A DNA stretch of 13,814 nucleotides from positions 1 through 13,814 of the forward strand of contig JBLHVH010000076.1 in NCBI GenBank assembly GCA_047628385.1, in the 5' to 3' direction. The stretch comes from PZPK01 sp047628385 (GTDB taxonomy: Bacteria > Pseudomonadota > Gammaproteobacteria > Pseudomonadales > Oleiphilaceae). Each line of letters begins with the position of its first letter. The stretch's first letter is position 1. The notes under the pieces were generated by a model. The model was not told where the DNA came from and did no database searches. It saw nothing but the letters and a program-made list of their open reading frames with translations. Positions 6,827 through 13,794 of the stretch are shown piece after piece. Position numbers and translations under genes: made by a program.

Positions 6827-7630
6827 TTATTTCGTGTGTTTTTGCGAAGCACTTAAAATACCACGTAAGATGTTCACTTCCATTTTATCGAGATGCGATC
6901 GCTGATAGAGTCTACGCAGCCTAGTCATCAACTGTCGTGGATTTTCAGGATCAAGAAATCCAATTTTTATCAGCGTCTCCTCAAGATGCCGAAAGAACCC
7001 CTCCACCTCTTCTACCGCTGCGGGTGGCTCGTCCCACCCCTCATCATCTGAAGAAAGAATTGAACTGGTTAATAAATTGGAGTCATCAATCGTATCATCA
7101 AGCAGCATTGCCATTCTAATTTCATAAGAAATAAGCTGAACAGCCATAGCAAGATTCAATGAGGAAAAATCAGAGACGGCAGGTATATTTACATGATAAT
7201 GACAACGTTGTAACTCTTCGTTACTAAGCCCGCTAGCTTCCTGACCAAATAATAAGGCAATTTGGGTTGAATTTGCTGATTTAGGATTAAATACGCTATT
7301 TTTAACTAACGTAGCACAGTCCCGTGGATTCATTAACGGCCAAACCATTTTTCTACTACGCGCGCTTGCACCAATCACTAGCTGTACACCTTCTAGCGCT
7401 TCATCAATTGATGAAGTAACAACAGCATTTTCTAAAACGTTTTCAGCACCAGAAGCTCTTCGACGAGCCTCCTGAGAGGTTTCATCAGCACCATTAACTA
7501 AACAAAGTTTGTTAAGCCCCATGTTTTTCATTGCTCTAGCAACCGCCCCTATATTCCCAGGATGGGTTGTTCTCATTAAAACAACACGCACAGAGCTCGC
7601 TAACTGTATTTCTTTTGGATCTTTATTCAA
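6827..7630 (-). CDS. trmJ: tRNA (cytidine/uridine-32-2'-O-)-methyltransferase TrmJ
   Basis: TrmJ is a SPOUT-class methyltransferase that adds a 2'-O-methyl group to C32 or U32 of tRNA anticodon loops, using SAM bound in a trefoil knot. The 267-residue protein shows RVVLMRTTHPGNIGAVARAM (15-34, containing the conserved Asn26 and Arg32), IGASARSRKMVWPLMNPRD, LLFGQEASGLSNEELQRC, and the knot motif FSSLNLAMAVQLISYE. A C-terminal helical domain holds RLRRLYQRSHLDKMEVNILR. The start is a TTG at 7630. It is chosen because the conserved RVVL strand begins only about 15 residues later and because GGA lies nine bases upstream. The next ATG (codon 20) would cut off that strand. The TTG overlaps the stop of the TetR gene (8 bp), so the two are probably coupled. 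An acidic linker near residues 185-210 is longer than in E. coli TrmJ (246 aa). Confidence 0.94.
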   Translation of the reverse strand: MNKDPKEIQLASSVRVVLMRTTHPGNIGAVARAMKNMGLNKLCLVNGADETSQEARRRASGAENVLENAVVTSSIDEALEGVQLVIGASARSRKMVWPLMNPRDCATLVKNSVFNPKSANSTQIALLFGQEASGLSNEELQRCHYHVNIPAVSDFSSLNLAMAVQLISYEIRMAMLLDDTIDDSNLLTSSILSSDDEGWDEPPAAVEEVEGFFRHLEETLIKIGFLDPENPRQLMTRLRRLYQRSHLDKMEVNILRGILSASQKHTK

Positions 7631-8294
7631 GTGTTAATTCCAGTTCTATCATACTTTCTAATGTAGGCGGGTTAATTATGCGTTTAAACACATCAATTAT
7701 TGATCGCCCCTCAACAGGTCCTAATGGGATAGCCATGCGAATTGCTGCACCAGCCATATGTGCTAGCAAAAAACTCATTTCAGCTATTTTTCCCCAATAT
7801 TTTTCATCATAAAATTGTTTAATACAACTCATAATTAATTCTGATGTTTGACGGCTATCCTCTAAATCAAGTTTTTGAAGGGATTTATCAGCAGAGATAA
7901 TCATCCAAACATCGAGCAAAGCTGGATCATTAAGATACACTTGATAATGATCTTCAATAAGCGATTGCATAACAAAACAAGCTTCAGCCATGGTTGTCAT
8001 TTCTGGTGTTTTATTGATTAGCTTTGACTGGGTTGCCGCCAAGACTGACTCAACCAACGCGAGCATGATGGCATTTTTACTTGGGAAATATTGATAAATA
8101 GATGCAGGGGTAACGCCCGCACGCTCAGCAATATCATGAATTTTTAGTTTTGCGCTACCTTTTTCAGAAATAAGCTGCTTTGAAGCTTGTAGAATTGCGT
8201 CTACTCTCTTTTTACTGCGCTCTTGAGTAGGTTGACGCCTACTTTCTTTTGAATCTTTCAATTTAATTTCACTCAACCTACATTTTAGATACAA
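7623..8294 (-). CDS. TetR/AcrR-family transcriptional regulator, target unknown
   Basis: This is a one-component repressor or activator of the TetR family. The N-terminal DNA-binding domain lies at about residues 24-75: RVDAILQASKQLISEKG, then the helix-turn-helix DIAERAGVTPASIYQYFPSK, a classic TetR signature. The rest (about 80-223) is an all-helical ligand-binding and dimerisation domain whose ligand I cannot infer. The chosen start is a TTG at 8294. A second TTG at 8261, with GAG ten bases upstream, is at least as plausible and would remove 11 residues. No in-frame ATG lies before the HTH. The stop overlaps the trmJ start, putting the gene at the head of the trmJ-cysE-iscR-iscS run and divergent from suhB. 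In other Gammaproteobacteria trmJ and suhB are usually direct neighbours, so this gene looks like an insertion in the conserved order. Confidence 0.88.
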   Translation of the reverse strand: MYLKCRLSEIKLKDSKESRRQPTQERSKKRVDAILQASKQLISEKGSAKLKIHDIAERAGVTPASIYQYFPSKNAIMLALVESVLAATQSKLINKTPEMTTMAEACFVMQSLIEDHYQVYLNDPALLDVWMIISADKSLQKLDLEDSRQTSELIMSCIKQFYDEKYWGKIAEMSFLLAHMAGAAIRMAIPLGPVEGRSIIDVFKRIINPPTLESMIELELTLE

Positions 8295-8322
8295 AACAGT
8301 CTTATTTTATATAATATATACC

Positions 8323-8351
8323 GTAACTAAGTTTAACTCTGTTTAGCTTAC
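8323..8351. promoter_or_regulatory. Candidate operator in the TetR-suhB divergent gap
   Basis: An imperfect inverted repeat has arms GTAACTAA (8323-8330) and TTAGCTTAC (8343-8351), identical but for one inserted base. Inside it, GTTTAACT and GTTTAGCT form a direct repeat spaced exactly 10 bp (8331 and 8341). A minus-strand TTAAAC (-35-like) lies in the same stretch, 17 bp from a TATATA-type -10. The position suits autorepression by the TetR protein, but no binding evidence exists. Confidence 0.3.
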
Positions 8352-8408
8352 GATGGCAGCGAAATATTGATTTCGATATGCTCTAGTGCTCAAACTCATT
8401 TTTTTTGT

Positions 8409-8421
8409 TATTATGCGCGCC
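8409..8421 (+). promoter_or_regulatory. Putative suhB promoter, -10 box with GC-rich discriminator
   Basis: TATTAT (8409-8414) is followed at once by GCGCGCC (8415-8421), about 37 bp before the suhB ATG. A GC-rich block just after the -10 is typical of stable-RNA and ribosomal promoters under stringent (ppGpp/DksA) control. No good -35 box is visible at standard spacing, so the promoter call is tentative. Confidence 0.4.
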
Positions 8422-8458
8422 AGATTAACACCCGACACCTTTATAAAAGTGACCTGCT

Positions 8459-9253
8459 ATGCAACCAATCCTAAATATTGCTATTAGAGCCTCCCGCCAA
8501 GCTGCTGAATATATCAATCAAACGCTTGATAAAATTGACCCAACTCAATCAGACGCAAGTGCAAATGAGAAACTTCTTAGCCATTTAGAAGAGAGTTTAT
8601 TTCAAACCTTTTTTGATAGTTTGAAAAAAGCTAATCCAACACACTTCATTGTTGCTCCGGGTGAAACATTATCCGAACCAAAAGAGGATAGCTGGCACAT
8701 ATATGGCATTCATAATCCAGCTCACTTGTTAAGAAAACTACCTTCTAGCGCCTTTTCAATTGTTCACAAAAAAAATGGCAAAGCTCAAAATGCACTACTT
8801 GTTAATCCGTTCACTGGTGATGAGTTTACAGCTAGCCGTGGAAGTGGCGCAGCATTAAATGGCCGTAGAATTCGTTGTTCCCCGGTTAAGCGCTTAAATG
8901 AATCAATTATTACGACAAATATTTTAAATCAGTTATCGACACATGCTGAAAGTCACATCATTTCTGATCTTATTACCGAGTTAAGCACCAATACCAACCA
9001 AGTACTTTTAAGTGCTTGTGACGCGCTCGATTTAGCAATGGTCGCATCAGGTCAAATTGAAGCAGCAGTGCTTTCTAAAATTAATAAAAATGAACTGGAT
9101 GCATCACTATTATTTTGCCAAGAAGCAGGCGCACTAACAGGCACATTAAACGGCGGAATGTTTCAGGATAAAGAAGATAAAATTATTGTTGCAAACCCGA
9201 AACTCTTTAAGGCACTTGTGCAGCGTTTAAACAGCTATCAAGACAAGCTATAA
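8459..9253 (+). CDS. suhB: SuhB-like inositol monophosphatase-family protein lacking catalytic residues (probable pseudoenzyme)
   Basis: Over its whole 264-residue length the protein aligns with SuhB: MQPILNIAIRASRQAAEYI at the start, LLVNPFTGDEFTASRGSG (113-130) with ALNGRRIR, ALDLAMVASGQIEA (189-202), and IIVANPKLFKAL near the end. The metal and phosphate sites are lost. By eye against E. coli SuhB, Glu67-Glu68 is Pro67-Gly68, and the WVIDPLDGT motif reads WHIYGIHNP (Asp84 to Tyr82, Asp87 to His85). The motif WDFAAG reads NELDAS (Asp212 to Glu). Asp44 of the TNVD motif is Glu, and the GSAALDL serine region is AC-DALDL. Phosphatase activity is therefore not expected. In E. coli SuhB also joins NusA in rRNA transcription antitermination, a role separable from catalysis, and that role may be what is kept (inference). 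The frame is intact, and the gene sits between trmJ/TetR and secF as usual for suhB. Confidence 0.88.
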   Translation: MQPILNIAIRASRQAAEYINQTLDKIDPTQSDASANEKLLSHLEESLFQTFFDSLKKANPTHFIVAPGETLSEPKEDSWHIYGIHNPAHLLRKLPSSAFSIVHKKNGKAQNALLVNPFTGDEFTASRGSGAALNGRRIRCSPVKRLNESIITTNILNQLSTHAESHIISDLITELSTNTNQVLLSACDALDLAMVASGQIEAAVLSKINKNELDASLLFCQEAGALTGTLNGGMFQDKEDKIIVANPKLFKALVQRLNSYQDKL

Positions 9254-9270
9254 AGTAAATTTTAATACAC

Positions 9271-9309
9271 AAAAAAGCCGCCCCTACTTGCAATAGGGGC
9301 GGCTTTTTT
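9271..9309. terminator. Strong bidirectional terminator between suhB and secF
   Basis: AAAAAAGCCGCCCCTA (9271-9286) and TAGGGGCGGCTTTTTT (9294-9309) form a perfect 16-bp stem around a 7-base loop. The GC core is flanked by six A on one side and six T on the other. It ends both convergent transcripts: suhB on the plus strand and tgt-yajC-secD-secF on the minus strand. It lies 17 bp after the suhB stop and 21 bp from the secF stop. Confidence 0.95.
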
Positions 9310-9330
9310 ATAGAGATTAATTAGGACTAC

Positions 9331-10254
9331 TTAAGGTCTTTCATCAATTTCGTTACTTTCTTCACCATCTTCAACTTCAGGTGCAATTAGATCTTCTTTT
9401 GTGATTCCCATCGCCAGCAACACATTACTTGCAACATAGACAGATGAATAGGTACCAATTACCACACCAATCAACAATGCTTTAGCGAAACCATTGATCA
9501 TCTCACCACCAACAAGATATAGAGCAACTAGCACTAGCAATGTTGTTAAAGATGTAACAAGAGTCCTTGAAAGTGTTTGTGTTAAGGATATATTTATGAC
9601 TTCAGTAGGTGACGCCTTACGTAATAATCTAAAGTTTTCACGTATTCTATCCGACACAACAATCGTATCATTTAGCGAATAACCTATGACGGCCAATAAA
9701 GCTGCTAGAACAGTTAGGTCAAAATCCCAATTAAAGATAGAGAAACATCCGACAACAATAATAACATCATGAATCAATGCCCCTACAGCACCAACAGAGA
9801 ACTTTAATTGAAATCGCAACGCAACATACAACATAACAATACCAAGCGCGAGAAGCAGACCTAGACCGCCCTGTTCCCGAAGCTCTTCACCTACTTGAGC
9901 ACCTACAAACTCAGCACGCTTTAATTCTACGCTCTGTCCTGCAGAAGAAAGACTGGCAACGACCTGAGCGCCAATTTTGTCATTAAAGCTCTCAGATAAT
10001 CGAACCAAGACAGCCGTTTGCGAACCAAAGTTTTGAACAACTAGTTTCTCATAACCATCGTTCGTGAGTAACGCCCTAACTTCTTCTAAGTTAGGTGGAA
10101 CTTCATATTCGATCTCAACAAGCGTTCCACCCGTAAAGTCCAACCCTAAAGCAAGCCCCTTTATCGACAACGACGCAATTGAAGCAATTATTAGCGCAAT
10201 GGAGAAAAACGCGGCAAGCTGCCGCTTCCCCATAAAATTTATTTGTTTATTCAT
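9331..10254 (-). CDS. secF: Protein translocase subunit SecF
   Basis: SecF pairs with SecD in the inner membrane and uses the proton motive force to help pull secreted proteins through SecYEG. The 307-residue protein (E. coli SecF is 323) has a first transmembrane helix at about 13-33 (FFSIALIIASIASLSIKG) and the motif LGLDFTGGTLVEIEYE (36-51). A short periplasmic P1 domain reaches about residue 125. Five further membrane helices follow, containing LRFQLKFSVGAVGALIHDV and VIGYSLNDTIVVSDRIREN, the RND-like core with the conserved Asp. The C-terminus is acidic and cytoplasmic. The ATG at 10254 is 5 bp after the secD stop, with GGAAAA inside the secD end serving as ribosome binding site. It is the last gene of the yajC-secD-secF cluster before the terminator. 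Confidence 0.97.
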   Translation of the reverse strand: MNKQINFMGKRQLAAFFSIALIIASIASLSIKGLALGLDFTGGTLVEIEYEVPPNLEEVRALLTNDGYEKLVVQNFGSQTAVLVRLSESFNDKIGAQVVASLSSAGQSVELKRAEFVGAQVGEELREQGGLGLLLALGIVMLYVALRFQLKFSVGAVGALIHDVIIVVGCFSIFNWDFDLTVLAALLAVIGYSLNDTIVVSDRIRENFRLLRKASPTEVINISLTQTLSRTLVTSLTTLLVLVALYLVGGEMINGFAKALLIGVVIGTYSSVYVASNVLLAMGITKEDLIAPEVEDGEESNEIDERP

Positions 10255-10259
10255 AGTGA

Positions 10260-12131
10260 TTATTTTCCTACACTTGAGCCAATTGAGAGCTTACTTAATT
10301 CACGACCACCGTACACCAAGTTTACGATTGCTCGGGTGAGGACGACAGAGGTAAATAATGAAGTAATAATACCCAGAGATAATGTTACCGCAAAACCTTT
10401 AACCGGTCCTGTACCGACAGCAAACAGTATAACGGCAGCGATTAAGGTGGTTATATTGGCGTCAAAAATGGTGACAAACGCGCGACTATAACCAGCATGT
10501 ATCGCTTGCTGTGGCGACAATCCATCTCTTAATTCTTCTCGAATTCGTTCAAAAATAAGCACATTCGCATCAACGGCCATACCAACAGTTAAAACAATAC
10601 CCGCGATACCCGGTAACGTTAACGTAGCAGATATTAATGACATAAAGGCGCATAACAAAATCACATTTAGCGCCAATGCAATGTTCGCCACTACCCCAAA
10701 AGCTCGGTAGTAAAACAGCATAAAAATCAACACCAAACCAAAACCAATTTGCATAGATAATAATCCAGCACTTATGTTCTCAGCACCAAGGCTAGGCCCT
10801 ACGGTTCGTTCTTCAACGAAGTAAATAGGTGCTGCAAGCGAACCAGCTCGTAGCAATAATGCTAATTCGGCAGCATCTGCTGAAGAATCCATACCAGTTA
10901 TACGGAAGCTGTTACCAAAAGCACTCTGAATAGTCGCTAAGTTGATAATGTTACGTATTTCACGGTTACGCCGTGTTATAACTTCTTCACCATCGACAAT
11001 TTTACGAGATGTTTCTGTTTTTTGCTCAATAAATAAAACACCCATTCTTCGCTTGATTGAACGCTTAGTGGTATCAAGCATCATTTTTCCACCACTACCA
11101 TCGAGTGAAATATTTACCTGAGCAACGCCATTCTCATCAAACCCTGAGTTAGCATCCGATACATTACTACCTGTAACAATAATATCGTTTTCTAAAAACG
11201 CTGTTCGGCCCGGTTCATTTTTGAATTTAAACTTTTGAGTAGATCGACTACTCGCATCCGGCTTTGCTTCTAGACGAAATTCAAGGTTTGCTGTTTTACC
11301 AATAATCCGCTTTGCTGTGGCCGTATCTTGAACGCCAGGTAACTCGACAACAATTCGATTTCGACCTTGCCTCTGCACTAGAGGTTCAGCAACACCTAAC
11401 TCATTTACTCGATTTCTTAATGTAGTCAGATTTTGTTGAATTGCGTAATCTTCAATTTCTTTGATTCGCGCTTCAGACAACTGCAACGTTAAAAAATAAG
11501 CGTCCTCTTCATCTTTTGATGTCCGCATAAACTCTCTATTTTCAGCGGCAATGAGAGATTCAGCTTTGTCTCGTTCTTCTATTTTCTTAAATTTGATCGT
11601 GAGGTTATCGACACCTGAAATTTGAGCTGAACGATAACGAATCTTTTGCTCTCTCATCGTTGATTTGAGTTCACTAAGATAAACCTTTAACTTCTGGCTC
11701 AAGGCTTTTTCCATATCGACTTCTAATAAGAAATGAACCCCTCCGCGTAAATCAAGACCAAGCTTCATAGGGCCGGCACCTAAATTTCTTAACCAATTAG
11801 GGGTCGTTGGCGCCATGTTTAAAGCGGCAATATAGTTATCACCTAATTCATGCTGTAACACTGATTTTGCAGCAAGCTGCGCCTCACTAGTGCTAAATCG
11901 AACAAGCAAGTTTTTCTTATCTATGTCGGCACCCGTTGATTCAATGCCAGAATTAGTTAATAAATCTTCAACCTTGTTGCTTAATTCTTGATCAGGAATG
12001 AAGTTAGTTTGCGTACCTGTTATTTGGATAGCAAAATCATCTGGGTATAGATTGGGTAACGAGTACACCACCCCAAGCCCAAGCATTATAATAATTAGTA
12101 TGTATTTCCAAGCGGGGTATTTATTGAGCAT
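10260..12131 (-). CDS. secD: Protein translocase subunit SecD
   Basis: SecD is the larger proton-driven accessory subunit of the Sec translocon. The 623-residue protein (E. coli SecD is 615) has an N-terminal membrane helix (about 9-25, YILIIIMLGLGVVYSLP) and the motif LGLDLRGGVHFLLEVD (124-139). A large periplasmic P1 region (roughly 30-450) includes ELGVAEPLVQRQGRNRIVVE and the junction LLLRAGSLAAPIYFVEERTV. Five C-terminal membrane helices contain TVGMAVDANVLIFERIREEL, in which Asp521 matches the conserved proton-relay Asp519 of E. coli. The start ATG at 12131 has GGAG five bases upstream. An 84-bp gap holding a hairpin separates it from yajC. secF follows after 5 bp. Confidence 0.98.
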   Translation of the reverse strand: MLNKYPAWKYILIIIMLGLGVVYSLPNLYPDDFAIQITGTQTNFIPDQELSNKVEDLLTNSGIESTGADIDKKNLLVRFSTSEAQLAAKSVLQHELGDNYIAALNMAPTTPNWLRNLGAGPMKLGLDLRGGVHFLLEVDMEKALSQKLKVYLSELKSTMREQKIRYRSAQISGVDNLTIKFKKIEERDKAESLIAAENREFMRTSKDEEDAYFLTLQLSEARIKEIEDYAIQQNLTTLRNRVNELGVAEPLVQRQGRNRIVVELPGVQDTATAKRIIGKTANLEFRLEAKPDASSRSTQKFKFKNEPGRTAFLENDIIVTGSNVSDANSGFDENGVAQVNISLDGSGGKMMLDTTKRSIKRRMGVLFIEQKTETSRKIVDGEEVITRRNREIRNIINLATIQSAFGNSFRITGMDSSADAAELALLLRAGSLAAPIYFVEERTVGPSLGAENISAGLLSMQIGFGLVLIFMLFYYRAFGVVANIALALNVILLCAFMSLISATLTLPGIAGIVLTVGMAVDANVLIFERIREELRDGLSPQQAIHAGYSRAFVTIFDANITTLIAAVILFAVGTGPVKGFAVTLSLGIITSLFTSVVLTRAIVNLVYGGRELSKLSIGSSVGK

Positions 12132-12182
12132 GTGAGCTCCGAATCCTAATGCGAGTTTATTATTAAATGTTTATTTTCTACG

Positions 12183-12202
12183 AAGCCTGCCGAGGCAGAC
12201 TT
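12183..12202 (-). repeat. Short GC-rich hairpin between yajC and secD
   Basis: On the minus strand AAGTCTGCC-TC-GGCAGGCTT forms a 9-bp stem with one G-U pair and a very tight loop. No T-run follows on the transcribed strand, so it is not a normal terminator. It stands out from the AT-rich gap around it. It could be an mRNA processing or stability element, or a copy of a dispersed palindromic repeat; the window alone cannot tell. Confidence 0.4.
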
Positions 12203-12215
12203 AATACAAAGGCGA

Positions 12216-12587
12216 TTAAATACTTTTCAATGTACCTTTTGGTAACGCTGTTGAAATAGCAACTTTCTGAACTTTAATCTCTACGCCTTCAGCAATTTCT
12301 ACGCGAATAAAATCATCCGTGACTTTCGTGATTTTACCAGCAATTCCACCTGAAGTGATGACTTCGTCACCCTTACTTAAACCTGTCACAAGGTTTTTAT
12401 GTTCTTTTGCGCGCTTAGATTGTGGGCGCCACATCAAAAAGTAAAAAATGATAATAAAGCCACCAAAGAAAACCAACTGCATTAATGCGCCAGGCCCTTC
12501 TGGCTGAACAGCACCTTCAGCATGGCCAGTCATGGTAAATAAACAAAATGCCAAGAACAGACCTATTTTTGCAGTTATTTTCATCAT
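12216..12587 (-). CDS. yajC: Sec translocon accessory complex subunit YajC
   Basis: YajC is a small inner-membrane protein that associates with SecDF and YidC. From the ATG at 12587 it has 123 residues; the next codon is also ATG (12584, 122 aa). An AGGA ribosome binding site (12596-12593) lies 5 and 8 bases upstream of these two, which argues against the in-frame TTG at 12599. The core is typical: a membrane helix (about 36-53) ending in FYFLMWRPQSKRAKEHKN, then the cytoplasmic domain with LSKGDEVITSGGIAGKITKV and the C-terminal ALPKGTLKSI. Unusually, a second hydrophobic stretch precedes it (residues 3-22), ending TMTGHAEG, which looks like a cleavable signal peptide. E. coli YajC has only a short segment there. 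The gene lies between tgt and secD, the usual order. Confidence 0.95.
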   Translation of the reverse strand: MMKITAKIGLFLAFCLFTMTGHAEGAVQPEGPGALMQLVFFGGFIIIFYFLMWRPQSKRAKEHKNLVTGLSKGDEVITSGGIAGKITKVTDDFIRVEIAEGVEIKVQKVAISTALPKGTLKSI

Positions 12588-12630
12588 TTTTTTCCTCAAG
12601 TTTTAAAAGTATATTTCTAATATGTATAAA

Positions 12631-13761
12631 TTAATCTATTGGTAAAGGGGGCGTCGTTTCGCCTCTTTTTATATAGAAGGTATCTACAAAGGCGGACAAT
12701 TTACCTTGTTCAATGGCGAGACGCAATCCGCTCATTAAATTCTGATAAAACCGTAAGTTATGAATGGTGTTTAGTTGCGCACCTAAAATTTCGCCGCAGC
12801 GATCTAAATGGTTCAAATAACTTCGACTAAAATTCTTACACGTATAACAATCACACTCCGCATCAAGCGGCTGAACATCATCTTTATGCACTGCATTTCT
12901 AATTTTTATCACACCTGTAGATGTAAATAAATGCCCATTACGCGCATTTCGCGTAGGCATAACACAATCAAACATATCAATGCCACGACGCACCGCTGCG
13001 ACTAAGTCTTCTGGCTTTCCAACCCCCATTAGATATCTTGGTTTATCTGATGGCATTTTGTCAGCAACGAAATCTAACACCTTCATCATTTCTTCTTTTG
13101 GCTCTCCAACAGACAAGCCACCGATTGCAAAACCATCAAAATCTATTTCTTGCAATCCTTTTAATGATTCTTCTCTCAGCTGCTCGTACATTCCACCCTG
13201 AATAATCCCGAATAAGGCGGCTTCGTTACCCACATGCGCTTGTTTACTGCGCTTTGCCCATCGCAATGAAAGCTCCATTGAGATACGCGCCTCGTCTTCA
13301 GAGGCTGGATATGGCGTACATTCATCAAAAATCATAACAACATCCGCACCAAGTTTAGCTTGTACATCCATTGATATTTCTGGCGTTAACTCAACCAAAT
13401 CGCCGTTTATAGGGGAGCGAAACGTTACACCCTTTTCACTGATCTTTCGCATTTCACCCAAACTATACACCTGAAAGCCACCAGAATCAGTCAGAATAGG
13501 CCCTTTCCATTGAGTAAAATCATGTAAATCACCATGCTTTTGTACTACTTCAGTACCTGGACGCAACATCAAATGAAAAGTATTACCCAGAATCATTTCT
13601 GCACCGATCTCTTCAATATCTCTAGGAAGCATACCCTTTACTGTGCCATAGGTCCCAACAGGCATAAAAGCGGGTGTTTGTACTTTTCCTCTGGGAAAAA
13701 CTAACTCACCTCTTCTTGCGTTACCATCTGTTTTACTGACCTTAAATGACATGAAACTCAA
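12631..13761 (-). CDS. tgt: Queuine/preQ1 tRNA-guanine transglycosylase
   Basis: Tgt swaps guanine-34 of GUN-anticodon tRNAs (Asp, Asn, His, Tyr) for preQ1, a step in queuosine synthesis. The 376-residue protein shows TDSGGFQV with Asp92, MIFDECTPYPA (143-153), LFGIIQGG, and the nucleophile Asp265 in IDMFDCVMPTRNARNG. The zinc site CDCYTC (Cys303, Cys305, Cys308) is completed by His334 in NTIHNLR. All catalytic and zinc residues are present. Start choice: a TTG at 13761 has AGGAG seven bases upstream and is used here. The ATG at 13752 gives MSFKVSKTDGNARRG, which aligns exactly with the E. coli N-terminus (MKFELDTTDGRARRG) but leaves the ribosome site 16 bases away. The gene heads the tgt-yajC-secD-secF cluster; queA, often upstream, is not within the window. 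Confidence 0.97.
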   Translation of the reverse strand: MSFMSFKVSKTDGNARRGELVFPRGKVQTPAFMPVGTYGTVKGMLPRDIEEIGAEMILGNTFHLMLRPGTEVVQKHGDLHDFTQWKGPILTDSGGFQVYSLGEMRKISEKGVTFRSPINGDLVELTPEISMDVQAKLGADVVMIFDECTPYPASEDEARISMELSLRWAKRSKQAHVGNEAALFGIIQGGMYEQLREESLKGLQEIDFDGFAIGGLSVGEPKEEMMKVLDFVADKMPSDKPRYLMGVGKPEDLVAAVRRGIDMFDCVMPTRNARNGHLFTSTGVIKIRNAVHKDDVQPLDAECDCYTCKNFSRSYLNHLDRCGEILGAQLNTIHNLRFYQNLMSGLRLAIEQGKLSAFVDTFYIKRGETTPPLPID

Positions 13762-13781
13762 TGTATAACTCCTAACATGTA

Positions 13782-13787
13782 GTATTA
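13782..13787 (-). promoter_or_regulatory. Possible tgt promoter, -10 box
   Basis: TAATAC on the minus strand lies 21 bp before the TTG start of tgt and just upstream of the AGGAG ribosome site. The expected spacer and -35 region fall in an AT-rich stretch containing the TTTA repeats, and no -35 consensus is seen. If queA lies just beyond the window, read-through from it is the alternative. Confidence 0.3.
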
Positions 13788-13794
13788 GTTTAAA

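Noticed and set aside
8459..9253. suhB as a frameshifted or decaying pseudogene
   Set aside because: The frame is open over the full family length, flanking motifs align without gaps, and the promoter and terminator look sound. Substitution of all ligands with an otherwise preserved fold fits a pseudoenzyme better than decay.
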